Origin: Bimastos eiseni
Taxonomy: Eukaryota > Annelida > Clitellata > Crassiclitellata > Lumbricidae
Length of the DNA stretch: 64,000 nucleotides
NCBI GenBank assembly: GCA_959347315.1
Contig: OY365809.1
Span: 5,918,949-5,982,948, forward strand
Direction: 5' to 3'
The notes beneath the pieces were generated by a model. That model was given only the letters and a program-made list of their open reading frames with translations, made no database searches and was not told where the DNA came from. This document shows, piece after piece, positions 12,301 to 39,408 of the stretch. The position numbers were made by a program, and so were the translations under genes. Each line of letters starts with the position of its first letter. Positions within the stretch are counted from its first letter, which is position 1.

Positions 12301-15300
12301 TGTATGAGCGGATAAAAACAGCAGTCTGGAAAATGGAGAAATAAAACTCTACCATGTGAGAGAATGAAGAATAGCCTGAACGAGAGCTAGATCAAAATAA
12401 TGAAGAAAAGATTAAATGGTGGAGTAGAGAAGAAATAAGCCACCAGGCTCAAATGTTCATAACATTAATAATTATTAATAAGATATTAATGACATTATTA
12501 ATAGTTCCAATATCTATATTCCTATACCTGCATGAGGCTTTAAAGACTGTTTTTTCAATGGTTTGTCGCCTCTGTTTAGGTTGCACCAAGATGGGTGCCA
12601 TAGAAATATGTAAATACAATCAACAGGTGATTGTATACCTGTGGAAGTCCGACAGAGCATAAATCAGCAGCTGATGGTCGGCACTCTGGCTCCCTCTGCA
12701 ACATGTCCATCATTAGCTTCTTCAACTCCTGGCTGTACTTGCCTTTAATTGGAGCAAATTGACCCTACAGAACACAACGAAAATTGACTACCATTTAGAA
12801 AACATTGACACCTTTAAAAAGCACCCATAATTGAACCAATGACGCAGATGCTTCACATACAGCAACCTTGTGAAAGCAATCGTCTGTTTCCATTGTCTGC
12901 CTCCGAGCTGAGCTCAGAGTAATTGTAAGTATATGTCTTACAAAGGCGCTATATAAATATATGGAATGAAAGAACAAAAGCCTGAAAGTTGCTTCTTTTG
13001 TGCAAGTGACCATACATCGTTTAAAAAATCTATTTATTGCATAGTACTGAAAACACCCCAAAATCCACCAAGAATCACCAAATAAAGCATACCTGGTAAC
13101 TCAATTGTCATAATTGTGGTAGCTTTCAAAATATATTTAACGTGACAATCTCCGTCGATGTATTATATGCTGGTGATTCCAACTCAGAGATAGAACAACA
13201 CACCTTCATGATTTTATTGACGAGTGCTGGGAGGTTAGATCCGTTGAACGTTCTCTTCAGGCAAGCCATTTCGTACAGTATGCAGCCCAGAGCCCAGACG
13301 TCTGACTTGTCGTTGTACGGCTTCCCTTCACACTGCATTTCACACAGAAAAACTCGATTAAATCCAATCAAAACCATCTAACATAATATATCATATGATC
13401 CCTGACACACGTCAGGAATTTTATGTATTCAAGTCGAATCCAAGGATCATCTTTGTCCCAAAGTGTCCAGTTCATAGCTAATCGCATTGACGGTCATAAC
13501 CCAGGGATGTCAGCTACATTTTCTTCATGGGCGATGAACTCGCTTCTTGACCTGTTGATCGCTTATCAATGGTTGGGTTGACGTGAAATAGCCTTTCCTC
13601 AGATCTGTGAATTCTTCTGTGCTAGGGAATCTGCATGCACCTTATACAGGTATCTGAAAACTGTTGCTTTTTGCCGTAGTTGGGCTGGGAGCGCCTCCAA
13701 GTAAGTTGTCTTGGAGGGTGCTATATAAGTCCTCCGAATGATCGAATGAATTACTGCTCATAATGGTCAATATTGTCCTTAGTGTAATGATCATAAAAGA
13801 CAATAAATTATTTGTAGGCGATTTAAAACTAAATAAAAACTGAATAAGCTGACCATCTCTGGGCTGATGTAGTAAGGGGTACCGAGAACAGTGCTCGCTC
13901 CGCCATTTGCAGATGACATGAGTTTCGCTATTCCAAAGTCACCGACCTTCACGACTCCATCTTTCGTTAGGAAAATGTTATCAGTCTTCAAGTCTCTAAA
14001 AGCAATTGAGAACAACAATTGATAAACAAACAAATACCACACATGTTGAAATTGTATTGTATTTTATCATTTATAGAGTGCCTCTAGTAGACCTCCATAC
14101 AATACAATACAATACAACAGCAATTGGTATTGCCCTCCTTCCTAAGTTCCTAAGTGCACATGACCATATGATAGAGCACGCCGATAGCACTTCTGAGTGA
14201 CGGACTTGCTCTTGGACCCTACACAGTAACTGCTTTGGCAAAGGCTAAACCCATACTCGAACTTTTCTTGAACAATTTGCTACATTATCATTAAGAAATA
14301 CTACCAGACAGAAACGATAAAGAAGAAAAACATCGTAACATAATCATTCAAGCAGATAAAATCAGAAATAAAACAGTATGGTGTTGAATCACATTCTATT
14401 TAGCTCATTTTATACAGACAAAAAAACACTGATCTAATTGCAATGAAACCATAATAATGTCCACACGTTTTTTACAAAAATTTTCTGTCTAGACTACATG
14501 ATAACCTGATGCTTTCAGACATTACTCTCACAGTCAGTGAGTTAGTTAGTGAGTTACACAAATGGCAGATGGGAAACAAGTGTTACAGATGACAACAAAA
14601 ACATTTGCAAGAAGGAAACTTAAAATAACAATTTCTAGATTATAATTCATTGGAACAAATTGTGAATGTGAGTCAAATTGACCGGTGCAAGATATTGTGC
14701 TGATGGATGCAGTTGATGGCTACGACAATCTGAGAGAATATGGCCAGGATTTCTTTCTCCTCCAAAGGTTTCTCCTTCTGTGATAGGAACTGAGCCAAAG
14801 TCCTATAATACAGAACAACATAACTATGTAAGACATCAACAACGTACTACAATTGTAATATGTCATGGTAACTCAATTGAAAATGTTTCAATAGTAACTC
14901 AATTTTAATAATTGTCGTGGCAACTGTCACATTATTTTTGACGTGACAGTTGTCACTGATGTCATCCATACTTGTGACTCATATAAAAACTATGGCCCTG
15001 TTCGCTGATTGGGCTCTGATTGTGACTTTTGTTCATGAACATAATTACATCTAGCATTAAACAATCTCACACAATTTATATAGCGCATTTCACTGACTGA
15101 CCCTCCATCAGCATATTCCATTTCGATCATGAGCGTGCCATCCTCTTCAAAACTGTCATAGTAACCGATGATGTTTGGATGGTCGAGCATTGCCAAGACC
15201 CTCACCTGACACAAAAACAACATAACAGTTACTGAATAGACACTTAACCAACAAGTATTTATTTCTTAAGTAAAAGTTTAAGAGTGCAAGTAAGTATACA

Positions 15301-18300
15301 ATTAATTAATAATTTCTTATAATAAAATTTAAGCTTACGAAAGTCAATAAGCATTATAGGAATCCACTGGTAGCAAATTAACAATTAAAAAAATTTCTAA
15401 CCCATCAATGCATTGTTACTTGATATGAAGTTTCAGGCAGAACGACAAAAGACAACTGCTGGTAAATAGCCATCTTTTAACAACCATCTAAAGGGAAACA
15501 ACTTCATAAATAATTCCAGCAACTCAAACTTTCGATCAATTTGTACAAGAATTCAAGAACTCTGCAGCTTCAGTGTAGCTTGTAAAATCAATGACGTTTC
15601 GGGTGATCTCATACTTCATTCTGTGCCAGTTGCCTTTCTGAAACATTGAGGTCGTGAAGATTGATTTCCTTCAGAATAACTAACGAATCATCATCTTTTT
15701 TCCGGTAAAGAACAGCCGTTCCATAAGCACCTAAGAGCAAAACAACCACAACACAAACAGCTTCACTAAAGCGCACAGACAAATCGATTCTCTTAAGAAA
15801 TGAAAACACCCATCATAGCAACGTCAAAATTTCATCTTTACCACATCAGTTTGTCCTCAGTGCAACATAGAAGTTGGTCATGGCTGGTACATCAAGCTGG
15901 ATTATGTTACCCATTTCCAAGATATGCATATAATATGTATACATGTGAGAATTATGCATTGGTATGCATATATATTATGCATACATTGTATAGATTTCTG
16001 TTATCATAAGATGACGAGCTAACAGCTCTTTCTTCAACTTGAACAGACATAAGTTGTTTTCGCTCAATTCGGTGCATAACAGGGTGGCCCTAACTAGCAT
16101 GGCCGACAGCCGTTTCGCCACCTATTCGAGTCTCCCAGGCAATCATCAACCATTACAAAGCCTATATGTACTTGCACTTGATTTTAGATTGCTGAATAAA
16201 CTACAACTGATTGATTGATTAATTGAATGATAGATAGATTGATTGATTGATACAAGCAGTGCATGTCTGGTTTATTATATAGTGCCTTTTATGAACCTAA
16301 CACAGGTATTAAGTTTACACCTACAGAAGGCAAAGCCAGAATTTTGTGATCATGTACGTGTTCCAATGACCATTATCAAGTGCCATGCTATTGTAATGGT
16401 CTAATGTAGAGTAGGTTAAGATACTAAGCTGGATTTTATATAAATAAATTTCAGACTGTGTTTTTCGTGTCTCTATATTTCATTTGTTTCTGATAAACCT
16501 AATGTGCCATAGAATATGACAAAAGATATCCGTGTAAGCATTCACCAACCTTTTCCAACTGTCCGAATCTTTTCAAAGCCTGCCATAGTCTGGATGTGAC
16601 CACTCCAGGTGCGAATCTTATGAGAACAGAAGTACAATTCCCCCACATACCTAAAAAAGTAGACATTCTCACCCATCAATTGTTCAGTCTGCAATAAATA
16701 ATCGATTTATATAATAAATAATAAGAGATTTTTATAGCACCTTTCAGATTATCGATTCCAGAGCACTACTGACCCAACCCTGGCTAAAGGCAGCAAGCAG
16801 TCTTGAGGCTAAACTGGCCACACTTGTCAGTTAAGACATTCAAGTAATAATTATTTGATTCACATACTGTAATTATTTCACTTCCTCACAAATGTTTGAA
16901 GATTAAAAATTACATTCAGATTCCAGAACAGATGATATGCAGAACAAATACTGAAAGCATCATTATTGCCTTTTCTGTATTTAGCAGTGTTATAAATGAG
17001 ACCAAAAATAAATAAATCCAAGATACAAACTACATGAATTGATTGCCTGAAAATCACCAAATTGCAATCTTGCATTGCATTTCAATCAATTTTAACATCT
17101 AGCACTCTAAATCTCTTATCATCATCATTTCAAGCCATGACATTGTTAAAATGCATAACACTCTAGAGGAGAAATAACCACAAAAGACTGACATTGGTTT
17201 TGACAGTTTGTCAGTGAAGACATTCGACCTCAACTCGGAACCCATAAGATCCTTTGAAATTGCCACCGGAACCTTTAATTTAACAGAAATTTCAAACAAA
17301 TGTCAGAATTAGCTTCAATAATTTCATCCAGAGGGCCATTATAAGGAATTGACTGACATACGATACGACTGACCCTGATTTTAGTAACTCGTGCAGAACC
17401 CCTTTAAAAAACAATGCAATATAAATCATCAAGTTACTAATAATAATATTATAATGATCCAAATTCCAAAATATCAAGTGATATATGGATATTCCTTCAT
17501 TTCTTATTTAGACATATAAAACTCGATGTAGGGTCTGCAGGTTTGTGTACACATCGGTAAGCCTGTATAAAACAAAAGTCTTCCTAAAAATAATCGCTAA
17601 TAATATAATAATACCATGATGAAACCAGAGAGTTCTTGAGCCATGGTCTCGGCCGTGTCCATTGGAATTGCGTTACAAGCCAGGACGTCCAATCTCGTTG
17701 ATTCACTCGCTGTTGTGTGGTCGTTCATGAGATTCGTAAAGAACTTCCTGACTGGATCGTTTTCTGGAAGACCATTTCTGCTCAATGCCTACAGATATTG
17801 ACATTCCCTTAAAATGCTGCCAAAACCGCATATTAAAATCAAATATCCATAGTTTCATCACAACTAAAAGTAAGTAAGTAAGTAGGTAATTTATTTAACC
17901 ACCTGCAAATGTACTGCAGGAACATAAGATAAAGGGTTACAGAAGTCTGAGAATGTACAACAAAAATCATAATAGGCAATTACAAAACAGGTGTCCTTGG
18001 ATTAATAGGAATAGGTTCATTTGTATAGCATTTGGGTGATAAAATCACACTGAGTTAGTGTGTGAGCATGCGGGATCTCTCGATTGTGTATTTGAGGCTG
18101 AAGTGAGTAGGTAACACTCTTCAACCTTTTACGGACCAGCGCATAGTAAAACGTAAGGCATTACCAATACCACTAGTCGCTAAAGGGTTACACAAGGCAG
18201 AATACAACCCAGGGCATAATTAGGGTTGTGCAGCACAGAAGAGAAAAAGGAGGAAACTACACGACCACACAGGCCATCGAAAGTAACCTGGTCATAAGGC

Positions 18301-21300
18301 AGAAGCTTGAGCAGTACAATTTTTCATACTATTGCGTTGACACAAGTACACTGGCCAGCATTAGCAAACCCGCTTCACATAGGAAAAGCATAGAGAAGGT
18401 GGGCACAAAAAACCCGGCACACACTCGAGCATACATGGGCAATAAGGATATGTATAGCGCATACTGATTGGCTAGCCTTTATACAAATCATGTCAAAATG
18501 AGGTTCAAAACTAAACCTATAAATAATGGTTACAGCAAGATTAACAGACAATATCATCATTTCCATATCATCTGGGAGATTTGGCATGTTAGATCGTGGG
18601 TATCTAAATATTATCTCTTTGGATTTATCACCATTGAGTTTCGATTGCAAGTTATCTTCACGTTAAGAGCCCTGGGGCATACAGACTACTGTAATCCTCT
18701 CCATCAGCAGCTCTCAACCTCTTTATTCCTGCGACCCCCTAATAATATTTCCAGAGGTGTGGCGACTCCTAGCTCTTATAAGTATTTGGTTACTATCTAC
18801 ACCTCGTTTTTACTACTATGCATTTTACTTCTTACCATTTTGTAACCCATATACCTCATGCATAACAGCATGATCAATCTTTTATCGAGAGAAGAATTTA
18901 AACTTTGTTGCTGGTAATAATTCTATTAAATGAATCATGGTACAAGAAATAAGTAAAGATTAAATAAGTCACTATAGCAGAAGGCTAGCTCGTGTAATTA
19001 TCACGATTACATCAATATTATATATGAGATATGAAGATGTAAACTTTTTTACAAATTCCTGAAGGTTCAAGGCGACCCCTGGCAAATCGTGAGTCAATCC
19101 CCATGGGGGTCGAAACTCACAGGTTGAGAACCGCTGCTCTAGATAATATTGAACTGGTCATGGCTTGATTTCTTTATTGGTTGATACCTTGCTCATTAGA
19201 CACCATACAATAGAAGTAACTAATAATAATCATTATTAATTATAACAGGGCAAAAACCATAGAAGATTTCAGCAATTTTTAGTTATAAAAATCAAATTAC
19301 TACACTCCATATCAAGATGTGAAATGAATTATGCCATGCACACTGCACAGTACAAATGCAATAGCTGTTTACTTACATAGCTTTATGCTTCCAGGACATG
19401 CATCAATGTTACATGAGAAACGTGAAACAAAACTCAGGGCAAAAGCACGGATATCTTTAGACTGGAAATTCAGTCAATCGGGTGCAATTATCAGGAACAA
19501 CCTAATAAACAGGTTGTGTTATGATGAGGCAATTTGCATAAATTTGGGATCACTCAGCTGATTGCAGTATATCAGAATTGATGTTAAGATACAGCAGGAT
19601 AATTTATGCATAAAAAGTTCTTACCGTGTCATCTTTCCCTGTTATGTGAATGTAAGAATGTGAAGAATGCAAAACCATCGCCACGGTTTCAACTCTTCTG
19701 CTCTTTAAACGACAACTTATCAACTCTGGAAAAAACAGATCAAATCTATAATGTTCATCACATTATGATTCGCTGTAAAACATTGAACAACAGATAAAAT
19801 GACAATACTTAAAAATCAATTCTAATCTACGCTGTTGCATCACTAATAAATGTAACAACTGGTATCAACAGCATGCAGGAAAGATGACAAGGCAGATCAT
19901 TAGAAAAGCTGCAAACAGAGACACAACACAAGGGTTTGACAATATGCAGTCTAAACAACACACACCTTAACCCTTTGAAGACCAGCGAACAACACACACC
20001 TTAACCCTTTGAAGACCAGCGAACAACACACACCTTAACCCTTTGAAGACCAGCGAACAACACACACCTTAACCCTTTGAAGACCAGCGAACAACACACA
20101 CCTTAACCCTTTGAAGACCAGCGAACAACACACACCTTAACCCTTTGAAGACCAGCGAACAACACACACCTTAACCCTTTGAAGACCAGCGAACAACACA
20201 CACCTTAACCCTTTGAAGACCAGCGAACAACACACACCTTAACCCTTTGAAGACCAGCGAACAACACACACCTTAACCCTTTGAAGACCAGCGAACAACA
20301 CACACCTTAACCCTTTGAAGACCAGCGAACAACACACACCTTAACCCTTTGAAGACCAGCGAACAACACACACCTTAACCCTTTGAGGACCAGCGAGTAG
20401 AGAGACATAAGGCATAATCAATAATGCTGGTCATTACAGGGTCAACAGCTACTTGACCTCCTCTGGGCCTTTGGAAACTGGACTCTAATCACCTTTGATC
20501 TACCTTTCGAATAACCCCTATGATTTGATAACTACCATAGTTTATCAGAACACTTCACAAAGAGTCGAGTTGAGTAACCACTTCATTTATAAAGCTAAAT
20601 GACAATGTTGCCAAAAAAATCACTATATAACTTGGTACAACAAGTTCACACTTTACTGTCGAATTCAGTATTGCAATTTTATTTTATGTTTGGTATCATT
20701 AGCATGTAATATCACACGTTCTTTTTATAGCAAAGCTTACGTGGTCATCCGGCTTACTTATAGTACTTAGGACTCCAACTTATATGTCTAAAAAGGACAC
20801 TGACCCTAACCCTAGCACTAACCCTAAATGACCCTCACAATGCCTAATCTGACCCTAATCGACCCTCGCCATGCTTAACCTGAACCCAACCAACCCTCAC
20901 GACGCATAATTATAAGAAATTATAGGTTTTTAGAGTGCACTATTATTTAGTTATATTATGCATGAGTCGAAGTTCTAAGTACTATAAGTAAGCCGGTCGT
21001 CCATGTATGTTGTTTCTCACAGAGGGTGGGCCTAGTATTGCTAACAACCCTGTATCCGACTTACCAAGAAAACTATCCAGAGTAGCATTTTCATATTTAT
21101 ACTGTAGGAATATCACGCTCGGCAGTATAGCCGACTGAATAACAGCAGCATTCTTTATCTTGCTAGACACTATTAACAGACGCCGTGGGCCAGCATCTTC
21201 TGTCTCCGCGATTTCTTCCGGAAAAGTAGATGAGCTTTTCTCATAATCTCTCTCGACATCGTCATCACTTGTCTCTGGTGAATTGTTATTCAAGCCAGAG

Positions 21301-21356
21301 TCGTCCGTATTTTCCGGTTCACTGCTTTCTGAATCGCAGCTAGTTCTGTCTGTCAT
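58..21356 (-). CDS. NEK9: NEK8/NEK9-type Ser/Thr kinase gene with N-terminal DUF4347-like domain and RCC1 repeats (3' end beyond window)
   Basis: Multi-exon gene read right to left from the ATG at 21356. Exons whose phases agree: 21065-21356, 19625-19725, 17626-17788, 17358-17401, 17193-17272, 16550-16650, 15615-15730, 15102-15205, 14683-14802, 13854-13995, 13204-13332, 12639-12764, 12202-12299, 11765-11843, 11106-11260, 10130-10270, 8955-9077, 8210-8396, 7325-7543, 6198-6363, 5714-5797, 4585-4706, 4096-4206, about 3403-3508, 2082-2203, 1451-1609, 995-1054, 619-738, 58-130. The kinase and RCC1 order matches NEK8/NEK9. The motifs [15 protein letters not shown] and WLKREL and the coiled coil favour NEK9, although the kinase keeps DFG where I recall human NEK9 having DYG. 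NEK9 acts in mitotic spindle signalling upstream of NEK6/7; NEK8 is ciliary. Oddities are the DUF4347-like N terminus and an uncertain joint after the exon at 3403-3508. No stop codon is seen, so the gene continues left. Confidence 0.85.
383..600. repeat. AAT and AGT trinucleotide microsatellites
   Basis: Runs of AAT (about 396-430) and AGT (about 440-495) followed by degenerate AATAATAAT sequence, within an intron of the NEK gene. A SINE-like 3' tail with repeated ATACA units precedes it at about 245-300. Confidence 0.9.
4775..5045. repeat. Degenerate GATG/GGAT tetranucleotide array
   Basis: About 270 bp of ATGGATGGATGAATG-type sequence in an intron immediately upstream of the 4585-4706 exon. 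It creates long open frames of His/Ser/Ile-rich repeats on the minus strand, which I regard as artefacts. Confidence 0.9.
5232..5615. repeat. Degenerate minisatellite of AGCCAGCCATTCCATGAACTC-like units
   Basis: Imperfect tandem units built from CAGCCA, CCATGAACTCAG and ACTCAGCTAGCC motifs, spacing roughly 40-60 bp, in the intron between exons 4585-4706 and 5714-5797. Confidence 0.75.
6349..6515 (+). repeat. Inverted copy A of an RCC1-like coding fragment
   Basis: This stretch is about 85% identical, by eye, to the reverse complement of 8485-8648. Read on the plus strand it resembles the last RCC1 strand of NEK9 ([15 protein letters not shown]), but a TAG replaces the Trp codon of the other copy. 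Its end overlaps, on the opposite strand, the 5' end of kinase-gene exon 6198-6363. Confidence 0.7.
7325..12299 (-). CDS. NEK9: Exons 13-19 of the NEK gene: linker and RCC1 repeats
   Basis: After a short linker (12202-12299), exons 11765-11843, 11106-11260, 10130-10270, 8955-9077, 8210-8396 and 7325-7543 encode RCC1-type blades. The repeated pattern is a VxxGxxH strand followed by a WGxGxxGxLGLG turn: [74 protein letters not shown]. In NEK8/NEK9 this propeller regulates the kinase and binds partners. Phases run continuously to residue 840. The final blade expected from NEK9 (a strand like VPDLSCRGWHTILIV) is not found in order; a similar fragment sits inverted and out of order nearby (see the inverted repeat). 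Confidence 0.85.
7625..8090 (+). mobile_element. Retroposon fragment with TATATAGCGCC start
   Basis: The sequence begins TTTATATAGCGCCACAGTG and contains GAAGAGCATTCCATAGC. It resembles the 3' region of the CR1/L2-type LINE at 40864-41375 and other dispersed copies. It lies in a NEK intron and has no open frame. Confidence 0.4.
8485..8648 (-). repeat. Inverted copy B of the RCC1-like coding fragment, open but out of phase with its neighbours
   Basis: The minus strand has an acceptor-like TTTCTTCAG followed by an open stretch reading [18 protein letters not shown]. It lies between exons 8955-9077 and 8210-8396, which already join in phase (2 to 2) without it. Its own frame is phase 0, so including it would break the reading frame. 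It looks like a displaced copy of the final RCC1 strand. Confidence 0.65.
9190..9365 (+). mobile_element. tRNA-derived SINE, family A
   Basis: It has an A-box-like GGTAGATTGGTTAGAGCACG, an anticodon-arm remnant CCTGTAAC, and a B-box-like GCGAATTCAAGACTCC. The 3' part includes TTGAGCAAGTC. Related copies occur at 10780-10920, 11935-12140 and 14085-14262. Confidence 0.65.
10780..10920 (-). mobile_element. tRNA-derived SINE, family A
   Basis: The minus strand reads TGGCCAACTGACTAGAGTGC (A box), CTTGTAACATGG, then GGGTTTGAAACTCC (B box), with the same order as the copy at 9190. It is intronic in the NEK gene. Confidence 0.65.
11935..12140 (-). mobile_element. tRNA-derived SINE, family A, with TATTG tail
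   Basis: The minus strand carries GTGGCCGATTCGTTAGACTG and CCTGTAACGCAG followed by a B-box-like AGATTTGACTC. It ends in a (TATTG)n tail, seen as ATACAATACAATACAA on the plus strand. Confidence 0.6.
12639..16650 (-). CDS. NEK9: Exons 6-12 of the NEK gene: NIMA-type kinase domain
   Basis: These exons encode a complete kinase domain, about residues 251-505. Visible landmarks are the glycine loop GKGAYGTAV, the ATP-binding lysine in VILKEINL (about Lys281), the catalytic HRDLKTDN (about Asp375), DFG (about Asp393), the activation segment end [12 protein letters not shown], and [25 protein letters not shown] is characteristic of the NEK8 branch. No catalytic residue is missing, so an active kinase is expected. 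HRD is split across a phase-2 intron after the codon start of Arg. The introns carry a SINE near 14085-14262 and otherwise unremarkable AT-rich DNA. Confidence 0.9.
14085..14262 (-). mobile_element. tRNA-derived SINE, family A, degraded
   Basis: It has the same 3' body (TGCCCTCCTTCCTAAGTTCC on plus) and ATACAATACAATACAA tail as the copy at 11935-12140. The tRNA-like head is more diverged. It lies in the intron between the kinase exons at 13854-13995 and 14683-14802. Confidence 0.55.
16550..21356 (-). CDS. NEK9: Exons 1-6 of the NEK gene: acidic N terminus and DUF4347-like domain
   Basis: Exons 21065-21356, 19625-19725, 17626-17788, 17358-17401, 17193-17272 and 16550-16650 join in phase (1, 0, 1, 0, 2, 1) and give about 260 residues. 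Residues 1-55 are acidic and serine-rich ([13 protein letters not shown] and similar). From about residue 57 the sequence follows the pattern I know for Pfam DUF4347: a strand [38 protein letters not shown], then [13 protein letters not shown]. The last exon ends [10 protein letters not shown], which starts the kinase glycine loop, so domain and kinase share one reading frame. The 44-nt exon at 17358-17401 is the least certain, although its phases fit. Intron 1 contains a MITE and a 34-bp minisatellite. Confidence 0.75.
18118..18192. mobile_element. Short MITE-like element with AACCCTTT termini
   Basis: It starts CAACCTTTTACGGACCAGCG and ends CGCTAAAGGGTTACA, which are inverted and related. 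The AACCCTTTNNNGACCAGCG terminus is shared with the minisatellite at 19958-20398. Confidence 0.45.
18705..19136. mobile_element. hAT-like MITE, 432 bp
   Basis: The terminal inverted repeats are CAGCAGCTCTCAACCT and, reversed, CAGCGGTTCTCAACCT (14/16 identical). They are flanked by 8-bp direct repeats CTCTCCAT and CTCTAGAT (6/8). The CAG...CTG ends, the CTCAACCTG..GACCCC interior and the 8-bp duplication are typical of hAT elements. There is no transposase frame. It is intronic in the NEK gene. Confidence 0.8.
19958..20398. repeat. 34-bp minisatellite, about 13 copies
   Basis: Unit of 34 bp containing AACCCTTTGAAGACCAGCG and AACAACACACACCTT. About 13 nearly identical copies, the last with GAGGACC in place of GAAGACC. 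It lies in intron 1 of the NEK gene, directly upstream of a single diverged element end. Confidence 0.95.
20751..20994. mobile_element. MITE with GGCTTACTTATAG termini and telomere-like interior
   Basis: Inverted termini GGCTTACTTATAGTACTTAG pair across about 244 bp. The flanks are GGTCATCC and GGTCGTCC, an 8-bp target duplication with one mismatch. The interior is a degenerate array of CCCTAA and GACCCTCACGATGC motifs. A second copy lies at 41477-41873. The superfamily is not certain: 8-bp duplications occur in hAT, P and Merlin elements. Confidence 0.8.
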
Positions 21357-37421
<16,065 letters not shown>

Positions 37422-39408
37422 TTCCCGTCTGTTCCAGGATGAACAGCATTGATTCTTAATTTAAATACCAGTGTCTGGTGTTCTGTGACTGCTTCCCTCA
37501 TCAGTGCTCACAGATACAGGCCTGAATCTTAATTTATTTGCAGATTGTTACCGATTATGTTGAAAATTAGATTTTCTGCTGCTGATGGAAATTTTTTTCT
37601 ACTAAAAGAATGGATGCAAATGTTGAGTTTTACTCAAATGTTATTAAGACATGTTGCAAAATTGGCCTTTCACTTGACATTTTCAGAGAAAGAAGTTTGG
37701 TTTGTAATGTCGTCTTATTCAAGAATTGCTAAAGATAAATCATGATTTATTCACAGAAGTTTCATGATGAGTTGAAAAATTAGTCTTAGCAATGCTGGTA
37801 ACTAATGGGGCACAGTTGACATAGTATGAGTTATGAAACATTTTAACTTCTCAGCAGTGAGTAAACTATGCTGTATTCAGTGATGATAGCAGACAATGAA
37901 AACACCATCTTGTCACAAATGGTAACTGTTGAATAGTAGTTTTGATTATTTATAATATATATATATATATAGGAGAATATATTTATAGCAGAAAATAGAG
38001 CATATTGTGATTTTATTAGGTTTTTACGCTTGTTTGCAGAAACATTCTGCAGAATTGTTATTTAAGGACGATTTTGCTATAGGCATTATGACTTTGTTGT
38101 GAAGAGTTCAATTTCTCAAATAGTGTTGATGCCGTTTTGATTCAAAATTGCTACTTACCAGATTGATGTCAAACTTCATCATGTTCTTCTGAAATGTTTC
38201 TTGTTTTGATGTAACTTGTTTGTAAAACTAGTTAGGTGTAAACAGCAATGTGTGACCAATCTATAAATTGTCTTGAAAGTACATTTAAGTTTAAAATAAG
38301 TAACTTTCAACAACTGCTTGTGCCTTTCTTTTGCTAAATAATAGTTTATTAATCAGCACATTATTAAGCTCCAGCATACATAAATATATTTCTAGTGTAT
38401 ATAAAAATCCCTATCAGCTACTTCTAGCATATAAAGGGAGTGTCTTACTACCTCCAGCACATATAAAAATCTCTGCATCATCTTATTACAGAAAAATCAC
38501 GATCTATTCATCGACATCTACAATGCAAGAATGTGTCCTGCATTCACTGCATCATTGTCCTAGCTTGAAAACAGTCTTGATGAGTGTCACTGATTTACGT
38601 GCGGTATCCTATTCACAACACCACTTAACACCCGTTTAAATACACCCGTTTAAATCACTTGTGAAAATTAGTACTAATAAAACATGTAATAAAACAAGCA
38701 ATATCTGTTCTTAATTGATCAATAAAAATCTGAAAAAGTCAATGCTTTTAACAGTTAGCAGAAAACATGAGAAAGGCAGGTAAAATAACAATTGCACACC
38801 AGAAACTAAATATAAAACTTTTGGTGCCATATCAACAAAACCTCATAAAGAGGTCGATTGTAATGAGTTTATTTTTCTCTATGTGATTTAATTTTGAGAT
38901 TCATGTCCTAACAACCAAGTGCCATCAGAATTCGTGTTGTGATGAAGCATGTTATAGCAAGTCTCTGGAATGCACATCAAATGTGTAGGCCTACTTGAGT
39001 AATTGTGACTTCACTGGTTGTGGAGCTGCAACCAGTTTTCAGGGCAGCAATGAAGAACAGTGAAAACTTGCGGCAGGCAGTGAAATTATTATGACAAATA
39101 ATATACTACTACATGTAACAATTAAACGTCGCATGAATGGCAAACATATGACTTCATAATAATCGAAAACATGGCAATTATAGATTTAAGATTTTCATTT
39201 TAATTTACATATTGGCTACCAGAAATTACAGATAATGTTTGGTAGCATTTAACAACCTGACTGTATTGACCGAAGTCATTTCACTGACATTCTCAAAAAC
39301 GTGTAGTAATAATTATAGGAACTGAAATTAGTTCTAGGAATGTTTACACTAGCAAGATCATCACCAGAGGGTATATAGCTGAACTGCATCTGAGCCAAGC
39401 GCCATGTG
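37422..39408. other. Convergent intergenic region, FAM102 and DNASE2 3' ends
   Basis: About 2 kb between two stop codons. Candidate poly(A) signals are AATAAA at 38676-38681 (plus, for FAM102) and its complement TTTATT at 38868-38873 (minus, for DNASE2). I see no coding sequence or clear repeat in the rest, apart from short AT tracts near 37951. Confidence 0.5.

Noticed and set aside
19958..20398. CRISPR-like regular array
   Set aside because: The 34-bp units are directly adjacent without unique spacers and the DNA is animal; it is a minisatellite.
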